In this document: in pieces, positions 48,729 to 58,208 of the stretch
Layout of the letters: each line of letters starts with the position of its first letter
How positions within the stretch are numbered: the stretch's first letter is position 1
NCBI GenBank assembly: GCA_019155205.2
Contig: JAHNZQ020000181.1
Coordinates: 1,472,165 to 1,536,164 of the forward strand
From: Gracilaria vermiculophylla
Lineage: Eukaryota > Rhodophyta > Florideophyceae > Gracilariales > Gracilariaceae
DNA length: 64,000 bases
Direction of reading: 5' to 3'
The notes under the pieces: generated by a model
Told to the model about the DNA's origin: nothing
Databases searched by the model: none
The model's input: the letters and a program-made list of their open reading frames with translations, nothing else
Made by a program: the position numbers and the translations under genes

Positions 48729-48743
48729 CCCCCCTTTCCTAAA
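48729..48743 (-). promoter_or_regulatory. Internal polypurine-tract copy at pol start
   Basis: Minus strand TTTAGGAAAGGGGGG lies within the first codons of pol (AFRKGGEA). This is a candidate second initiation point for plus-strand DNA, as known for central polypurine tracts in some retroelements. Confidence 0.5.
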
Positions 48744-48889
48744 GGCGACCACCGTGGAGCCGAGGCTCGATGTTGGAGAGCCACGCGGAGCCTCTACGCG
48801 TGGCTCTGAGGGTTTTCCTGGTTTAAGAGGGTCTGGGTTTCTGGCGGGGACGGCTTCTGCGGTTGTGCGTCACGATGCGACGTGTTCCC

Positions 48890-51067
48890 TTAAGGTGCAG
48901 CCGGCTGGGACACCGGCACCTGCGTTGCGGGTGCTAGTGACAGTGGGACAGGCTGCACTCCAGGTGGAGCACGGTAACCGTAGTTTCCTTGAGGGGAGCG
49001 AATGTCGCGATACGCGGTTCGATAACTTCCGCTCTCCGTTGGTGTGTCCTTCAGGTACTGGAAGGTTTTCTCTCTTTCCTGCAAGATGGCGGCCCTCATT
49101 GCCGGGGTGAGAGTCGTACAGTGTACGGGCTCTTGTGACAAGCAAATCCTGCAAGGCGGTGGGTAGCCTCGAGGGTTCACAAATCGGATGTTCCTGAAAG
49201 ATCCAGCCGAGGCGTACGAAGTGGGAGACGAGGGTGTCCTCGTCCTAGACGGTGCTCCATGAGAGGAGGCGTATGTGAGGGCAAGGTCGTCTTGCTCTCC
49301 TACGAGCGTGAGCTTGTCGACTTCCTCTGAAGTGCTGGAGTCCAGCGTCAGGGCGGATGCCCTACGGGTCCTTAAGGTCGCCGGTTTGTCGGAAAGTGGA
49401 GCATGGATTCGATGAGCGGCACGGTGGGTATCCTCATAGGATTCCGAGAAACGCGCTAGCTCCGTGTAGGTGGTTTTTGGGTGCGTTGTCAGGTGATTAC
49501 GCACCCTCGCGCGTATCAAGGAAAGGAGTCCCTCGACAAACAACAACTTCAACCGCCGTTCGGAGTACACGTTCTCACACCGTAGGGTTTTCGTCCACAG
49601 CTTCTGTGAGAACTCCGTCTCGGTCATTCCGATGTTCTGCCTATGGGAGGTGACTTCAGCATCGGCATCGGCTATCACCTCTTCCGTGGCGTACCTTTTT
49701 AAGAGGAAATTGACTACCTTTGGGTATGTCGTCAAGATCTCCGTTCCAGGATCATCCACAATGGTTCTCTCCCCCGTGAGGCGCGGCTGCACCAGCGAGT
49801 GCGCTTGGCCTATGAGGTAGAACTGAAAGCACCATACGGCTGCACCTTCATGGACACCATTGGTATGATACGCTGAACGGAAGCGCGTAAGAAAATTCAA
49901 CACCGAGATGGGGTCTTTGCCTGAGAAGGAGTGCTTCTTCATTTGAATATCCATACGGCGCTGCATCTTCGTGAGTCGTTTAGCGACCGACGCGTCGTAA
50001 AGTGTGGAGCAATTATTCAACCTGTAGGTGTCATAATCCACCACTCTGGCGAAGAGGTCGTTAAACGGGACGACCTTCCTGACCCTTCTGCTCTTCACCT
50101 TGGGAGGTGTACTGTCCTCCGAGCTGGAGCTGTTCACGGATTCGGAGTCTGAACTTCCCTCCGAATCGGTGTCTCGCTTTCTTCTTTTCTCCCTCCGTTT
50201 TCTTTCGTCTTATTTCCTTGAGGTGGTCTGGGTTGCTGACGATACCCCCGTTATCGCGATCCACCCGAGGAGTATCCTGTCCTTCTCTCCTTAGATGGAC
50301 TTCGTCGCGACCGGTATCCTGTCCTCCTCCGCGGGGCGTCAGGTCCAGACGGTGCATAGCAAGATTACTGAGGTGGTCCCGTTTCCCTACGGCAGTATCC
50401 TTTCCTCCTCTGGCGTAGGGGGTGGCAGTATCCTTTCCTTCTCTGCCCGGGGTCACCTTAGGTTTTGATAGAGGGAACCTCTCCTGTACGGATGAATAAC
50501 TTTGAAACGCCGCTGCGGGGAGCAGCTGCGCGGTTTGGGAGAGAACCTCCGCACGGATAACATCTGAGATCACCTCGAGGAAGGGGTCGGAATCCAGCAA
50601 AGCATCCACAGCACGGTGAGCGCTCTCCGTTGCGATCTCCTCCACGAGGGTGGGGCGACGCGCTCCGAAGTGGGCTTCAACACCTACAGGAATTCTTTCG
50701 ACCAGCTCCGGTGAGAGCCAATCCGTAAGACGCGGGGCCAGGGACTGCAAGAGGGTGTTAGCCTTCGGGTGCTCCCGTCCCTGCAGCTCCTGAGGTGGCG
50801 GCTGCGATGCCGTGTGCGGTTCTTCAACCTCCACATCGGCGTTCTCCAGAGGTGTCGCGGGGGATTCCGCTTGCCTCCGATCATGAATTCTCCTAAGGCG
50901 ATTCCTGAATGCTCCACTGAGGAGCCAGGATTACGAAGGAGACTTTCAGGGTTCTCCAGTGTGGCGGCCATCTCCTGGAGAGCGCTGCGCGTGCTGCGCC
51001 CACCAACGGAGCTGGTTGCTTGAGGATCCTGTAGAGGGATTTCCATGGGATGTTCTGTGGGGTCCAT
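48890..51067 (-). pseudogene. gag: gypsy gag, frame changes present
   Basis: It starts at ATG 51067 (MDPTEHPMEIPLQD). The reading shifts frame between about 50945 and 50830 into a stretch reading SPATPLENADVEVEE and LTDWLSPELVERIPVGV. It shifts again near 50190, within an A-rich run (GAAAGAAAACGG), into RRKRDTDSEGSSDSESVNS and the capsid domain (ISVLNFLTRFRSAYH, VVNFLLKRYATEE, FSQKLWTKTLRCENVYSE). A Cys/His cluster, CRICLSQEPVHC, stands for the zinc knuckle in an atypical spacing. It ends at TAA (48890); ignoring that stop, the frame runs on to TAG near 48797 and overlaps pol. If TAA arose from CAA, an overlap frameshift from gag to pol would be restored. Confidence 0.75.
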
Positions 51068-51201
51068 AGAGGAGTAGGTCGGGGGTGATTTGCTTCCACT
51101 TCCGAATCACTTTGAGGAAGAATTCCACTGTTGGGGGTTGGTCGTTGCAAACTAGAAACACTGTTCTGCTGCGACTTGTGCGAATCCTTTAGGAACTGTG
51201 A

Positions 51202-51221
51202 CCTTCTAAGTCGGGAGACCA
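51202..51221 (-). promoter_or_regulatory. Candidate primer-binding site of gypsy element
   Basis: Minus strand TGGTCTCCCGACTTAG begins two bases inside the 5' LTR and carries the TGG complementary to a tRNA CCA end. I cannot assign the tRNA. The plus-strand sequence contains CTTCTAAG, reminiscent of an Arg(TCT) anticodon loop, so a half-tRNA primer is conceivable. Confidence 0.4.
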
Positions 51222-51223
51222 GT

Positions 51224-51775
51224 TGTGGTACTGTCAGCCCTCCTGTCGAGGTAGTAAAGCACAACGTCCGTTAGGAGTTTTTGGTGACTCCAAAGGCGCG
51301 TATTCCTAAAGGTGGTCTCCGGTATCCGCTGTCGCGAGCCGGGGGAATTCTGAAAGGGATCCGAAAACACCAAGCGGAGGGGGAGGTTCACTGGGCGGAT
51401 AATGCTCCTACAGGCGCTGCTATGATGCGACCTGGGGAACGGCGGCTTAGAAACCTGCGTTGATCGACAAGAGACTCCAACCGGAAAAGTAGATGAAGAC
51501 TCAAGGGTGCTTGTCTTTACTTCCCCAGAGGTGGAGCTCAACCGGCAGATTAAGTATCAAGCCGGGAGCCCGCCTCAGCAGGTCTCGCTACTGTACTAAT
51601 TACCTCCATAAATTATCTAAAATAAATAATAATTCTACCGTGCCTTAAGGATACTGTAGCGCACGCGGGCGGGATTATGCACCACGTGGCCCAGCAAATA
51701 AAATACGAGCCCTCCTTAGGAATATTATACCCTAAGGCCAAACCACCCTATTTCCGTAGGAGCCACTGTACTACA
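51224..51775 (-). repeat. 5' LTR of gypsy element
   Basis: Plus strand TGTGGTACTG...GTACTACA, 552 bp. Partner of 42462-43018. Confidence 0.93.
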
Positions 51776-51836
51776 ACAAGAACCCCTAACGGACGTTGTG
51801 CGCTATCACCTCGAAAAGAGAACTGAGGATACTACA
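51776..51836 (+). repeat. Old solo LTR, piece 3 of 3
   Basis: CCCCTAACGGACGTTGTG to GATACTACA matches the sense-strand LTR end (CTCCTAACGGACGTTGTG to AGTACCACA). It continues exactly where piece 2 stops and is followed by TGCAG, matching GGCAG before piece 1 at four of five bases. Confidence 0.85.
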
Positions 51837-54774
51837 TGCAGAACACGTGATGATGACGACAGTCAGATTATAACTAATGTCAGCCTTGGGCTGAAGCAGT
51901 TAGTGGTTCAAGCGCATCGCGCTCCGTACTACAAGCGTTGTTGACGAACGTTGCAACACGACGTATGAGAACATTGCAATTTGTATGCCTGACGCTTGGT
52001 TCAAGCCGAGTTGCAACAGTGCGTTGTGCGCTTCAAGCTTTTCAAGCACGCGTCGCATAGTTCAAGCGCACGACGACATAGCGCCGGAGAATAAGGACAT
52101 TCAAGTAGCTATACTAGAAGTTAAGACTCTTAACGTCTAGTTTATTGAAAAACTATAAAACTCAGCCAGACCCACGACTGAGTAAAGCGTGGGCCTGGCC
52201 AGACTTCTTCCAACTCTCCTGTGTTACAAAGATGCTTTCGGGCTGCGTTAAATTCATTTTGAATACCAAACGATTTGTATGGGATCAGACAAAAGCATTC
52301 TGGAAAGTCTTTACATGCGCTGGGTTCTCAGCGGCTAACTCAGTGGCATCTTAGTCTTCAGCTTTGAAAAACGTTGTTTGTTTATGACGACTCTGGATGA
52401 GCGAACCCAGTCGTCTGACAATGAGCCGTTTTTCAATGTGAGTCGACCATAATCTGCGATTCTCATTGTAATTGAGTTTAGTCTGCTGGGGTTTACTGCA
52501 AAATATCGACTTGCTACCTCCAGAAAAAAATGAAAAATAGGCTTCTTTTTCGTAGCAGGTAAAGATAAGTAGCTTTCCGTGACGTCTATTGAAAGTTTCG
52601 TCACAGTATTTTTGCCGTTCTTTATATAAATGTAGCATTTTCATTTTAAGTCTGCAGATTGTCCTGCAGTACAAATCAGCTATCCCATAAATAGTGCAAA
52701 TCTCCGTTTGCCTGTTACTTAGCTCAATCGCTTCTGTGCGTTTTGATCGAAGTGTTCCCTTCCCTTTCTGTCACTGAAGATTTATATGCGATTGCTTACG
52801 CATGATTCTCACCATTTCTCGATGATGTTAGGTTGTGGCGCCATAATAACAAAATGCAGCGGTTCAGAGAGTTGAACTGAAATATGACATATTTGAAGGG
52901 GATAGTCATTATCAAAAAGACTGTTAGAGCGTTCGAGTGCATCATGGCGCTTTACACGCATTTAAAAATGGTATTTGAACGCAAAAACCATCGAAGATGG
53001 TTCGGTTTTTTTTGGGAGGTATCACGGCTTTGTTGTGTTCTTTTCGGGATAGATTGGATTTATGTATATCTCAGTAGAAGACATTTGCATTTTTGTTTAA
53101 AAAAAAAGTAGGAGGCAACTAAAGACACTGGGAGGGGTTCATACACCTTTAAAGAGACGTAGAGGCCTTTTTTTCCATGATCCTCTACTTTAGACCGTGT
53201 GCCAATTTGATCCTCCGGGGAAGGTAGCATATATTGGGCATTGTACGTATTCTCTAACGATGGGCGTACTTCACTCTTCTTATGTCATGGATTCTTTTCA
53301 CGAACAATATTCTTTGACTTCTTCGAATTTGGAGAGAAACCCAAACGCTTCTGCAGGTGCCTCGTCAGTTTCACGCAACTGCATGATGAAAACTATCTAT
53401 AATTTGCGGACTCTAAAACTATTGGAGAGCAATAAAAAAAAGACTATCGTCATTCTAAAGTAACTGCAAAGCAGAATGCTAAAGTATGACAGATAAGTTT
53501 CGGGGGTTAAAAATATTGTCGTCTAAATTGTTTTTAATAAAGTAAAACAGTTCATAAGAAGTTACTATCATCCGTTATTATTTATACAAGTTGTATAAAA
53601 ACCCATTATGGTGATTCTGCATGAAATGTATGCTTAAAAAATATTTATATTACATAAATATTGCTTTTATAATTAACTGAGTTTTTTGTTTACAAAAATA
53701 GTAGTCAAAGTGTAGACTTTGTATAAAAACAAAATAATGCGTTTGAACTGATGTGTAAAAAAATAAATACGCCCATTGTTTCTGTGATGATTCTCAAAAA
53801 GCTTTCAGCGATAATCGAAAGTAAGTGAAGTAGTATGTTTTGCGGCTTTTTGGTTTTCATGTAGGTTGCCATTCTTACTCGAAGTAGTTTCTACGGCGTT
53901 CTTTACATTTATTGGTTTTGAGAGGGTCAATGTTTATTTAAAATGTTTACCAGAAGTAGAAGATTTGTATCTGTGCTATTAAAAATTTCTTTCATGTAAC
54001 GTATTTTAGACGACTTTTCAGAGATTCCGTATTTAATAAATATTTGTTTCGGTCCCCTGTCGAAAAAGCACTCTTTATCATGGGGGTTCGGTAAAGCAGA
54101 GACAGAGAATTTATTAGAAACGATTTCGCGCTCCAAATATAGGTCATCCAATGCTAATTGAAAACAAATTGAAGAAGCTCATCACGAAAACAAAACAGGG
54201 ACTTCAAACCCCGTTCAACTACGTTAAGAATGCACCTTATGTGACTGTTTTTGTTCTTTTTGTTTCGCGGTCTACGTACCTTTCGCATCTTTGTACACAG
54301 GTCGACGTTTTTCTGTCTCTTGAACCGTGGCCTTCTCGTGAGTCATTCGAAGTCCATTGGTCACGGCGATTGTACTAAGAGTCTAAAGAGTCGTTGCCTA
54401 ACTAGAACAGTTATCAAACTTGTTTAATTTTGGCCATCACTGGCTCGCATCGTTATAGTGTTCAATTGCAATCCCACCGAAGTCTTCGGCAGTGCGGCGC
54501 TGCTATCCCACTTTCGAGCATTCGCCTTTTCCTACATATTACCTCTCCTCATGTCCGTCGTCCATTTTGGCCTGGCATCTCAATTGAACTCAATGGCAAT
54601 TGCTCATTTGCGACCGCTTCCAAACATCTCATGCTATGGCTGCTGTTATTCCTTGATCCCCATCCCCTATTTATACTCCTTTCACAGCCGGACTGTCACT
54701 CCTCATTCTCTACACATCGCCTCCTCGAATTCTGCAGGCTCTGAGGACCGTCATTGTTTTAAAGTGTTTACATT
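51837..54774. other. AT-rich boundary region, no gene recognised
   Basis: The part at 51870-52090 repeats TTCAAGC/GCTTGAA several times without a clear unit. The minus-strand frame 52351-52674 (107 residues, basic) has no motif. Bases 53460-54150 are extremely AT-rich with poly-T and poly-A runs. From about 54400 the composition shifts to pyrimidine-rich promoter-like DNA of the next gene. Confidence 0.5.
54668..54675 (+). promoter_or_regulatory. TATA-like element upstream of secreted protein gene
   Basis: TATTTATA lies about 100 bases before the ATG at 54775 in a C/T-rich stretch, a plausible core promoter. Confidence 0.4.
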
Positions 54775-56228
54775 ATGATTCTTCACGCCCTTGCCACCGC
54801 TGTGCTGCTCGCTTTCGCCTCCGCTCACTGCATTTACACAGACACCGAATGCGTTTGCACCCAGGCACAGTCTGGTCGAACCTGTCTTCGCTACTACAGT
54901 GGTTCCGGAGCTTCTACCAAATGCGAGACTTATGAATGCGGAACAGGCTTTGTCTGTGATTGTAAGTACACAAAAGATCCATATGCATTAGTTTTATCAC
55001 CCACTAACCTTCCTCCCGTATCCATACTTGTTTGACAGGTGCCGGAACTGAGATGTGCGATGTTACCGATTGCAGCCTCATGCGCACCGTGTACCGCCCC
55101 GTTGGGGCAGCCCCAGCCGGCTTTGGTCAGATCGTTGACTGCGAACTCGCCACTCAAGTCACTTGCGTCACGCCCAGAAACGAATTGGCACCGACACCGT
55201 CTGCTCAGCCGAGTTCATCTTCCTCGCCGATTCCCTCGTCGTCTTCGTCTCCGGCGCCGTCTTCTTCCTCATCCCCGGCGCCATCGTCTTCTTCGTCTCC
55301 GGTCCCGTCTTCTTCCTCATCCCCGGTGCCATCGTCTTCTTCATCTCCGGCACCCTCGGCCTCCTCTTCCCCTGCGCCATCAGTTTCGTCTTTCCCGGCG
55401 CCTTCGGCTTCGTCTTCTCCTGCGCCCTCAGCCTCATCTTCCCCAGCGCCCTCGGTTTCATCTTCCCCAGCGCCTTCGGTTTCGTCGTCCCCAGTGCCTT
55501 CAGCGTCCTCCTCCCCAGCAGCCTCTGCTTCAGCATCGCCGTCTGCGAGCGCGTCCGCGACTCCTTCCATTTCAGTGTCCCCGACGCCATCTACTTCAGC
55601 GGTGCCCTCGCCTTCATCCACACCATCGGCCACGCCCTCAGTCTCTCCTACGCCGTCCAGCGTCGCTATGATTCCCCTCGGCGGCGTTTGCACTCCTGCC
55701 GACACATGCGAAACTGGAACGGCTTGCTCCTGCACTGGCTTCTGCTCTACGATAATTTCTATTGAGATTGAAGCGCTCGCAGATGACGGTGTGGTGCCGA
55801 TGATGTGTGGACAAGAACTTGGCCCTCCGACCCCTGACAACATCGTTGAAGGAAGCTACACGTACAATGGCGTATGCGATGACCTGTACTACCGTGTGAG
55901 CAACTCTGGTGGTATCTGGGAGGCACTGATTACCGCCGTACGTGATGTGAACACCAACACGTGGTATCCTTCGGTGCTTCCGCCCGACTCGGGAATCACG
56001 GCCGTGGTGGTGAAAAACCCGCCCAACCTGGACTTTTTCACCGATCCGGCGTATGACTTCAGTGGTTGGACGCCGGCATTGCAACACACCAACATTCTCA
56101 CCCAGTACGCGGAGTACATTGCTTTCCAGAATGATCATGGCGGCATCATCTGGACTTTCGACAACATTCAGGCGCCTCGTCGCGACGAAGGTTTCACGTA
56201 TTACCGGGTCATTCTTCCGTTCTGTTAG
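54775..56228 (+). CDS. Secreted Cys-rich protein with Ser/Pro repeat region, one intron
   Basis: Exons are 54775-54961 and 55039-56228; the 77-bp intron (54962-55038) has GTAAGT and ...GACAG borders. Splicing joins ...GFVCDC to AGTEMCDVTDC and keeps the frame, giving 458 residues. Residues 1-18 form a signal peptide (MILHALATAVLLAFASAH). A Cys-rich domain covers about 19-117. A stretch of about 150 residues repeats an 8-residue unit PSSSSSPA (24-bp DNA repeats). A C-terminal domain of about 190 residues begins GGVCTPADTCETGTACSCTG and ends in Cys. It is probably an extracellular or cell-wall protein; the repeat resembles a flexible, O-glycosylated linker. I do not recognise either globular part. 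The gene ends in TAG. Confidence 0.85.
55205..55665 (+). repeat. Ser/Pro-coding 24-bp tandem repeats
   Basis: Units of about 24 bp related to CCGGCGCCGTCTTCTTCCTC repeat some fifteen times with drift from Ser-rich to Ala/Val/Ser forms. Because of this composition all frames are open, so several long frames on both strands here are shadows. Confidence 0.85.
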
Positions 56229-56935
56229 GCGCAAGTCTGGCTTTTCGAGGAGCTCAGCAGCTCATTTTCGGACGATGGGAGATGCCTCATCGTCCCTTGA
56301 CGTTTTCTCTCGGACAACGAGATACGTAGACTTTTCCCGTTCAACTAACCACGTCTTTTGATTGATTGCAAGCTAATGCCGAATTAAACTTCTATTTGCC
56401 CATGCCATTATGTTTCATGGAGAGGTTCGAAGCGTGCGTGAAGACCGATTGCCACCGTAAGGTTTTTGCTAGCACGACATGGTTTTCGAACGCTCTCAGT
56501 CGCCCGAGTTGGCAGTCGCGTGATCCGTGTTGTCATCGACACCAGGGCTGGCCGTGCCATGTGGCATGTGCCAGCTACTCTTCTCGGCGCCTTCATCACT
56601 CCTTGACATACCTTGAGCAATGCAATTTGAACTAATTTTATTACATTCCCATGTATCTAACCCCTACCGTAGTAAAGTAAGTAAACTAGCGTTCCGTGTG
56701 ACAACGGTACTGTAACACTAACCGTCTACCTTCGTGCCTGAGGTGAAGATCTTCTCCTCCTTGTGCTGAAGGGAATGTGCGAAGCCAACGAAAAATGCTT
56801 CTGTGGTTGCCACCAGTACCTCTCCGCTTCATATTGTGCACGGAGAGCTACGGACTGGATGTCAACATGCATCTGTTTCTTTGAGGGGCAAGTTCGCTGT
56901 GAGAGGCGTGGCGACATGCTCAGATAAAGAGGTGA
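56229..56935. other. Intergenic, convergent 3' ends
   Basis: Lies between the 3' ends of the secreted-protein gene and mscL. No gene, RNA or repeat seen. Confidence 0.55.
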
Positions 56936-57520
56936 TCATTTGTTTTTAGACACGACTCTTCCAATTTGAATGGGCTCAACGTCTGAACCGCACGATGGGC
57001 ACTTGGTTGCTATAGCAGCCATGTCAGTGAAGCAGTACGGACACTTGCGCACAATCCATGTCGGGGCGAATCGCCCTCCGTACTTCTGCAGCGGCAGAAT
57101 GAGGCAGAAGAACAACGTCACGCAGATGACGAAGAATGAAATGAAAGAATCCAGAAACAGGCCATACCTGAACTTGGATGAGCGAATGGTGAAAGTCAAG
57201 TCCTCGAAGGAGTCTGCGCCAATAATACCAATGATAGGCGTGATAAATGAAGCAACAAACTGTTCAACCATCCTTTCCAATGCTAGAGCCAAGATGAAGG
57301 CAACGGCTATGCGGATGAGATTGCCGCCGAATATGAAGTCGCGAAACTCCTGTGAAATGGATTTTCCGGTGCCATACACCCTTCGTTCGCTGCGAAAGCA
57401 GCTCGTGAACCTGTTGTGGGGGTGAGCCGCAGGCTTTGCACTGGGCTGCGAGTCCTCATCTGGTGCAAATGCAGGGTTTTCAATGTCAACCTCGGCGGGC
57501 TGCGGCGGATGAGTAGCCAT
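56936..57520 (-). CDS. mscL: Large-conductance mechanosensitive channel, zinc-ribbon form
   Basis: A 194-residue protein with ATG at 57520 and TGA stop. Residues 1-50 are a hydrophilic extension. EFRDFIFGGNLIRIAVAFILALALE (about 57-80) is the N-terminal amphipathic helix plus first membrane helix of MscL, here with the usual F-R-x-F-x-x-x-G-N core. VASFITPIIGIIG follows, then the loop (FEDLTFTI), then a second membrane helix (FLDSFISFFVICVTLFFCLIL). The C terminus carries a zinc ribbon, CPYC...CPSC, as in some bacterial and algal MscL. MscL opens under membrane tension to release solutes during hypo-osmotic shock, which makes sense for an intertidal or marine alga. Sub-cellular site (plasma membrane, plastid or other) cannot be read; there is no obvious transit peptide. 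Confidence 0.88.
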   Translation of the reverse strand: MATHPPQPAEVDIENPAFAPDEDSQPSAKPAAHPHNRFTSCFRSERRVYGTGKSISQEFRDFIFGGNLIRIAVAFILALALERMVEQFVASFITPIIGIIGADSFEDLTFTIRSSKFRYGLFLDSFISFFVICVTLFFCLILPLQKYGGRFAPTWIVRKCPYCFTDMAAIATKCPSCGSDVEPIQIGRVVSKNK

Positions 57521-58096
57521 GCTAAGCTATATGTATTGGCGAGCTGGCTGGGGTCACCCCGAGAAAGGAGATGTACGGCGCGGCAGAGGATGAGGCCGCG
57601 GAATGCCGCCTGTCACATGGCCGGTCTCATTAGCGGAAAAATCCGTGTGGCATGTGGCCGGCGGCGCTCGGGGCAGAATACTGGGGGTAACGGGCTGTAT
57701 GCAAATCAATCGGGTCTGGACGGATGGACCGGCTACTCGCGCCGTGCGCTTTGGGAGATATGCCCGGGCCATACTGTACGCAAAGAGGTGTGAAAGAAAG
57801 CGTTTTTGAGAATGACAACCGGCAGTGAACAACGAACTGAAGGGTACATGGAGAGGACGGGAATGTTGGCGAGACGCATGCTGATGTTGCATTAACCTTC
57901 TAGCCCCCTCGTATCACATTTCGGTAGCGTTCCCCAACAGAGAATAATGACTTGCGAGGCGCGAGATCAGCCAATGCCACAAGCAAAATCGACTTGTGAG
58001 TGTGACCGTCCACTGGGGCCTGACGTAAGCTTGTCGTCGTCAAAACATATCACAAAATATAAACCCACCTTCTTTTCCACTTCTCACACGCACCAC
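57521..58096. other. Intergenic, upstream of mscL
   Basis: GC-rich (57550-57770) then mixed composition. It contains the mscL promoter presumably; no defined element recognised. The open frames on both strands lack motifs. Confidence 0.45.
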
Positions 58097-58168
58097 GCGG
58101 TGTTCGTCTAGTGGCTAGGACCTCACGTTGTGGCCGTGGAAACGGGAGTTCGATTCTCCCACACCGCA
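58097..58168 (+). tRNA. trnH: tRNA-His (GTG)
   Basis: The cloverleaf folds fully: acceptor GCGGTGT/ACACCGC, D arm GTC...GAC with TAGTGGCTAG, anticodon stem TCACG/CGTGG around loop TTGTGGC (anticodon GTG), and T arm GGGAG/CTCCC with TTCGATT. The discriminator base is A. No intron is present. CCA is not encoded, as in eukaryotic nuclear genes. The A and B boxes are internal. Confidence 0.95.
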
Positions 58169-58201
58169 TGTCACGGAGCGCACGGTGTGTGTGAGGCTTC
58201 G

Positions 58202-58208
58202 TTTTTTT
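58202..58208 (+). terminator. RNA polymerase III terminator
   Basis: A run of seven T, 34 bases after the tRNA-His 3' end, is the expected Pol III stop signal. Confidence 0.7.

Larger units (their letters stand above)
44629..48856 (-). pseudogene. pol: gypsy pol: protease, RT, RNase H, integrase, chromodomain
   Basis: The first frame (48856-46914) has the protease motif ILDTGAGPNLV. RT follows: VVFVKKKDGSLRFCIDYRRLN, then FSMLYANSGYWQ where relatives have L-D-A-N, so the first palm Asp is Tyr, then ALVYIDDVIIYS with the Y-I-D-D box intact. A frameshift near 46930 leads to the second frame: PNFSRIVAPLNRLL, RNase H (VLDTDACKHQV, TSERKCLG, LRTDHAPLKW), the integrase His-Cys finger (LAGHPGG to CYSCAAARG), FVAMDILG and LTDNGPQF with both Asp residues. 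Then follow three TAG stops, an SH3-like tail and a chromodomain (ILYAVDHIISHR, YRVRWYGY). A TAA and another TAG precede the final TGA at 44629, which overlaps an internal polypurine motif. The Glu-bearing NGQAERFN block is intact beyond the first TAG. Confidence 0.88.
42462..51775 (-). mobile_element. Full-length Ty3/gypsy chromodomain retrotransposon
   Basis: A 9.3-kb element with LTRs of 557 bp (42462-43018) and 552 bp (51224-51775) that differ at roughly 20 positions by eye, so it is the youngest LTR element here. Flanks are ACAAC on the left and ACAAG on the right (4 of 5). The sense strand is minus: gag, protease, RT, RNase H, integrase, chromodomain, then a long 3' region with an antisense ORF, then the polypurine tract. 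It is inserted in an older LTR of its own family in the opposite orientation. Frameshifts, stops and an RT active-site change make it non-autonomous. Confidence 0.93.

Noticed and set aside
51870..52100. Repeated TTCAAGC/GCTTGAA blocks as a possible CRISPR-like or regulatory array.
   Set aside because: Spacing is irregular and the repeated unit is only 7 bases; no array structure.
55163..55843. Several 100-212 residue frames in other frames of the Ser/Pro repeat gene.
   Set aside because: They arise from the 24-bp repeat, which lacks stops in any frame.
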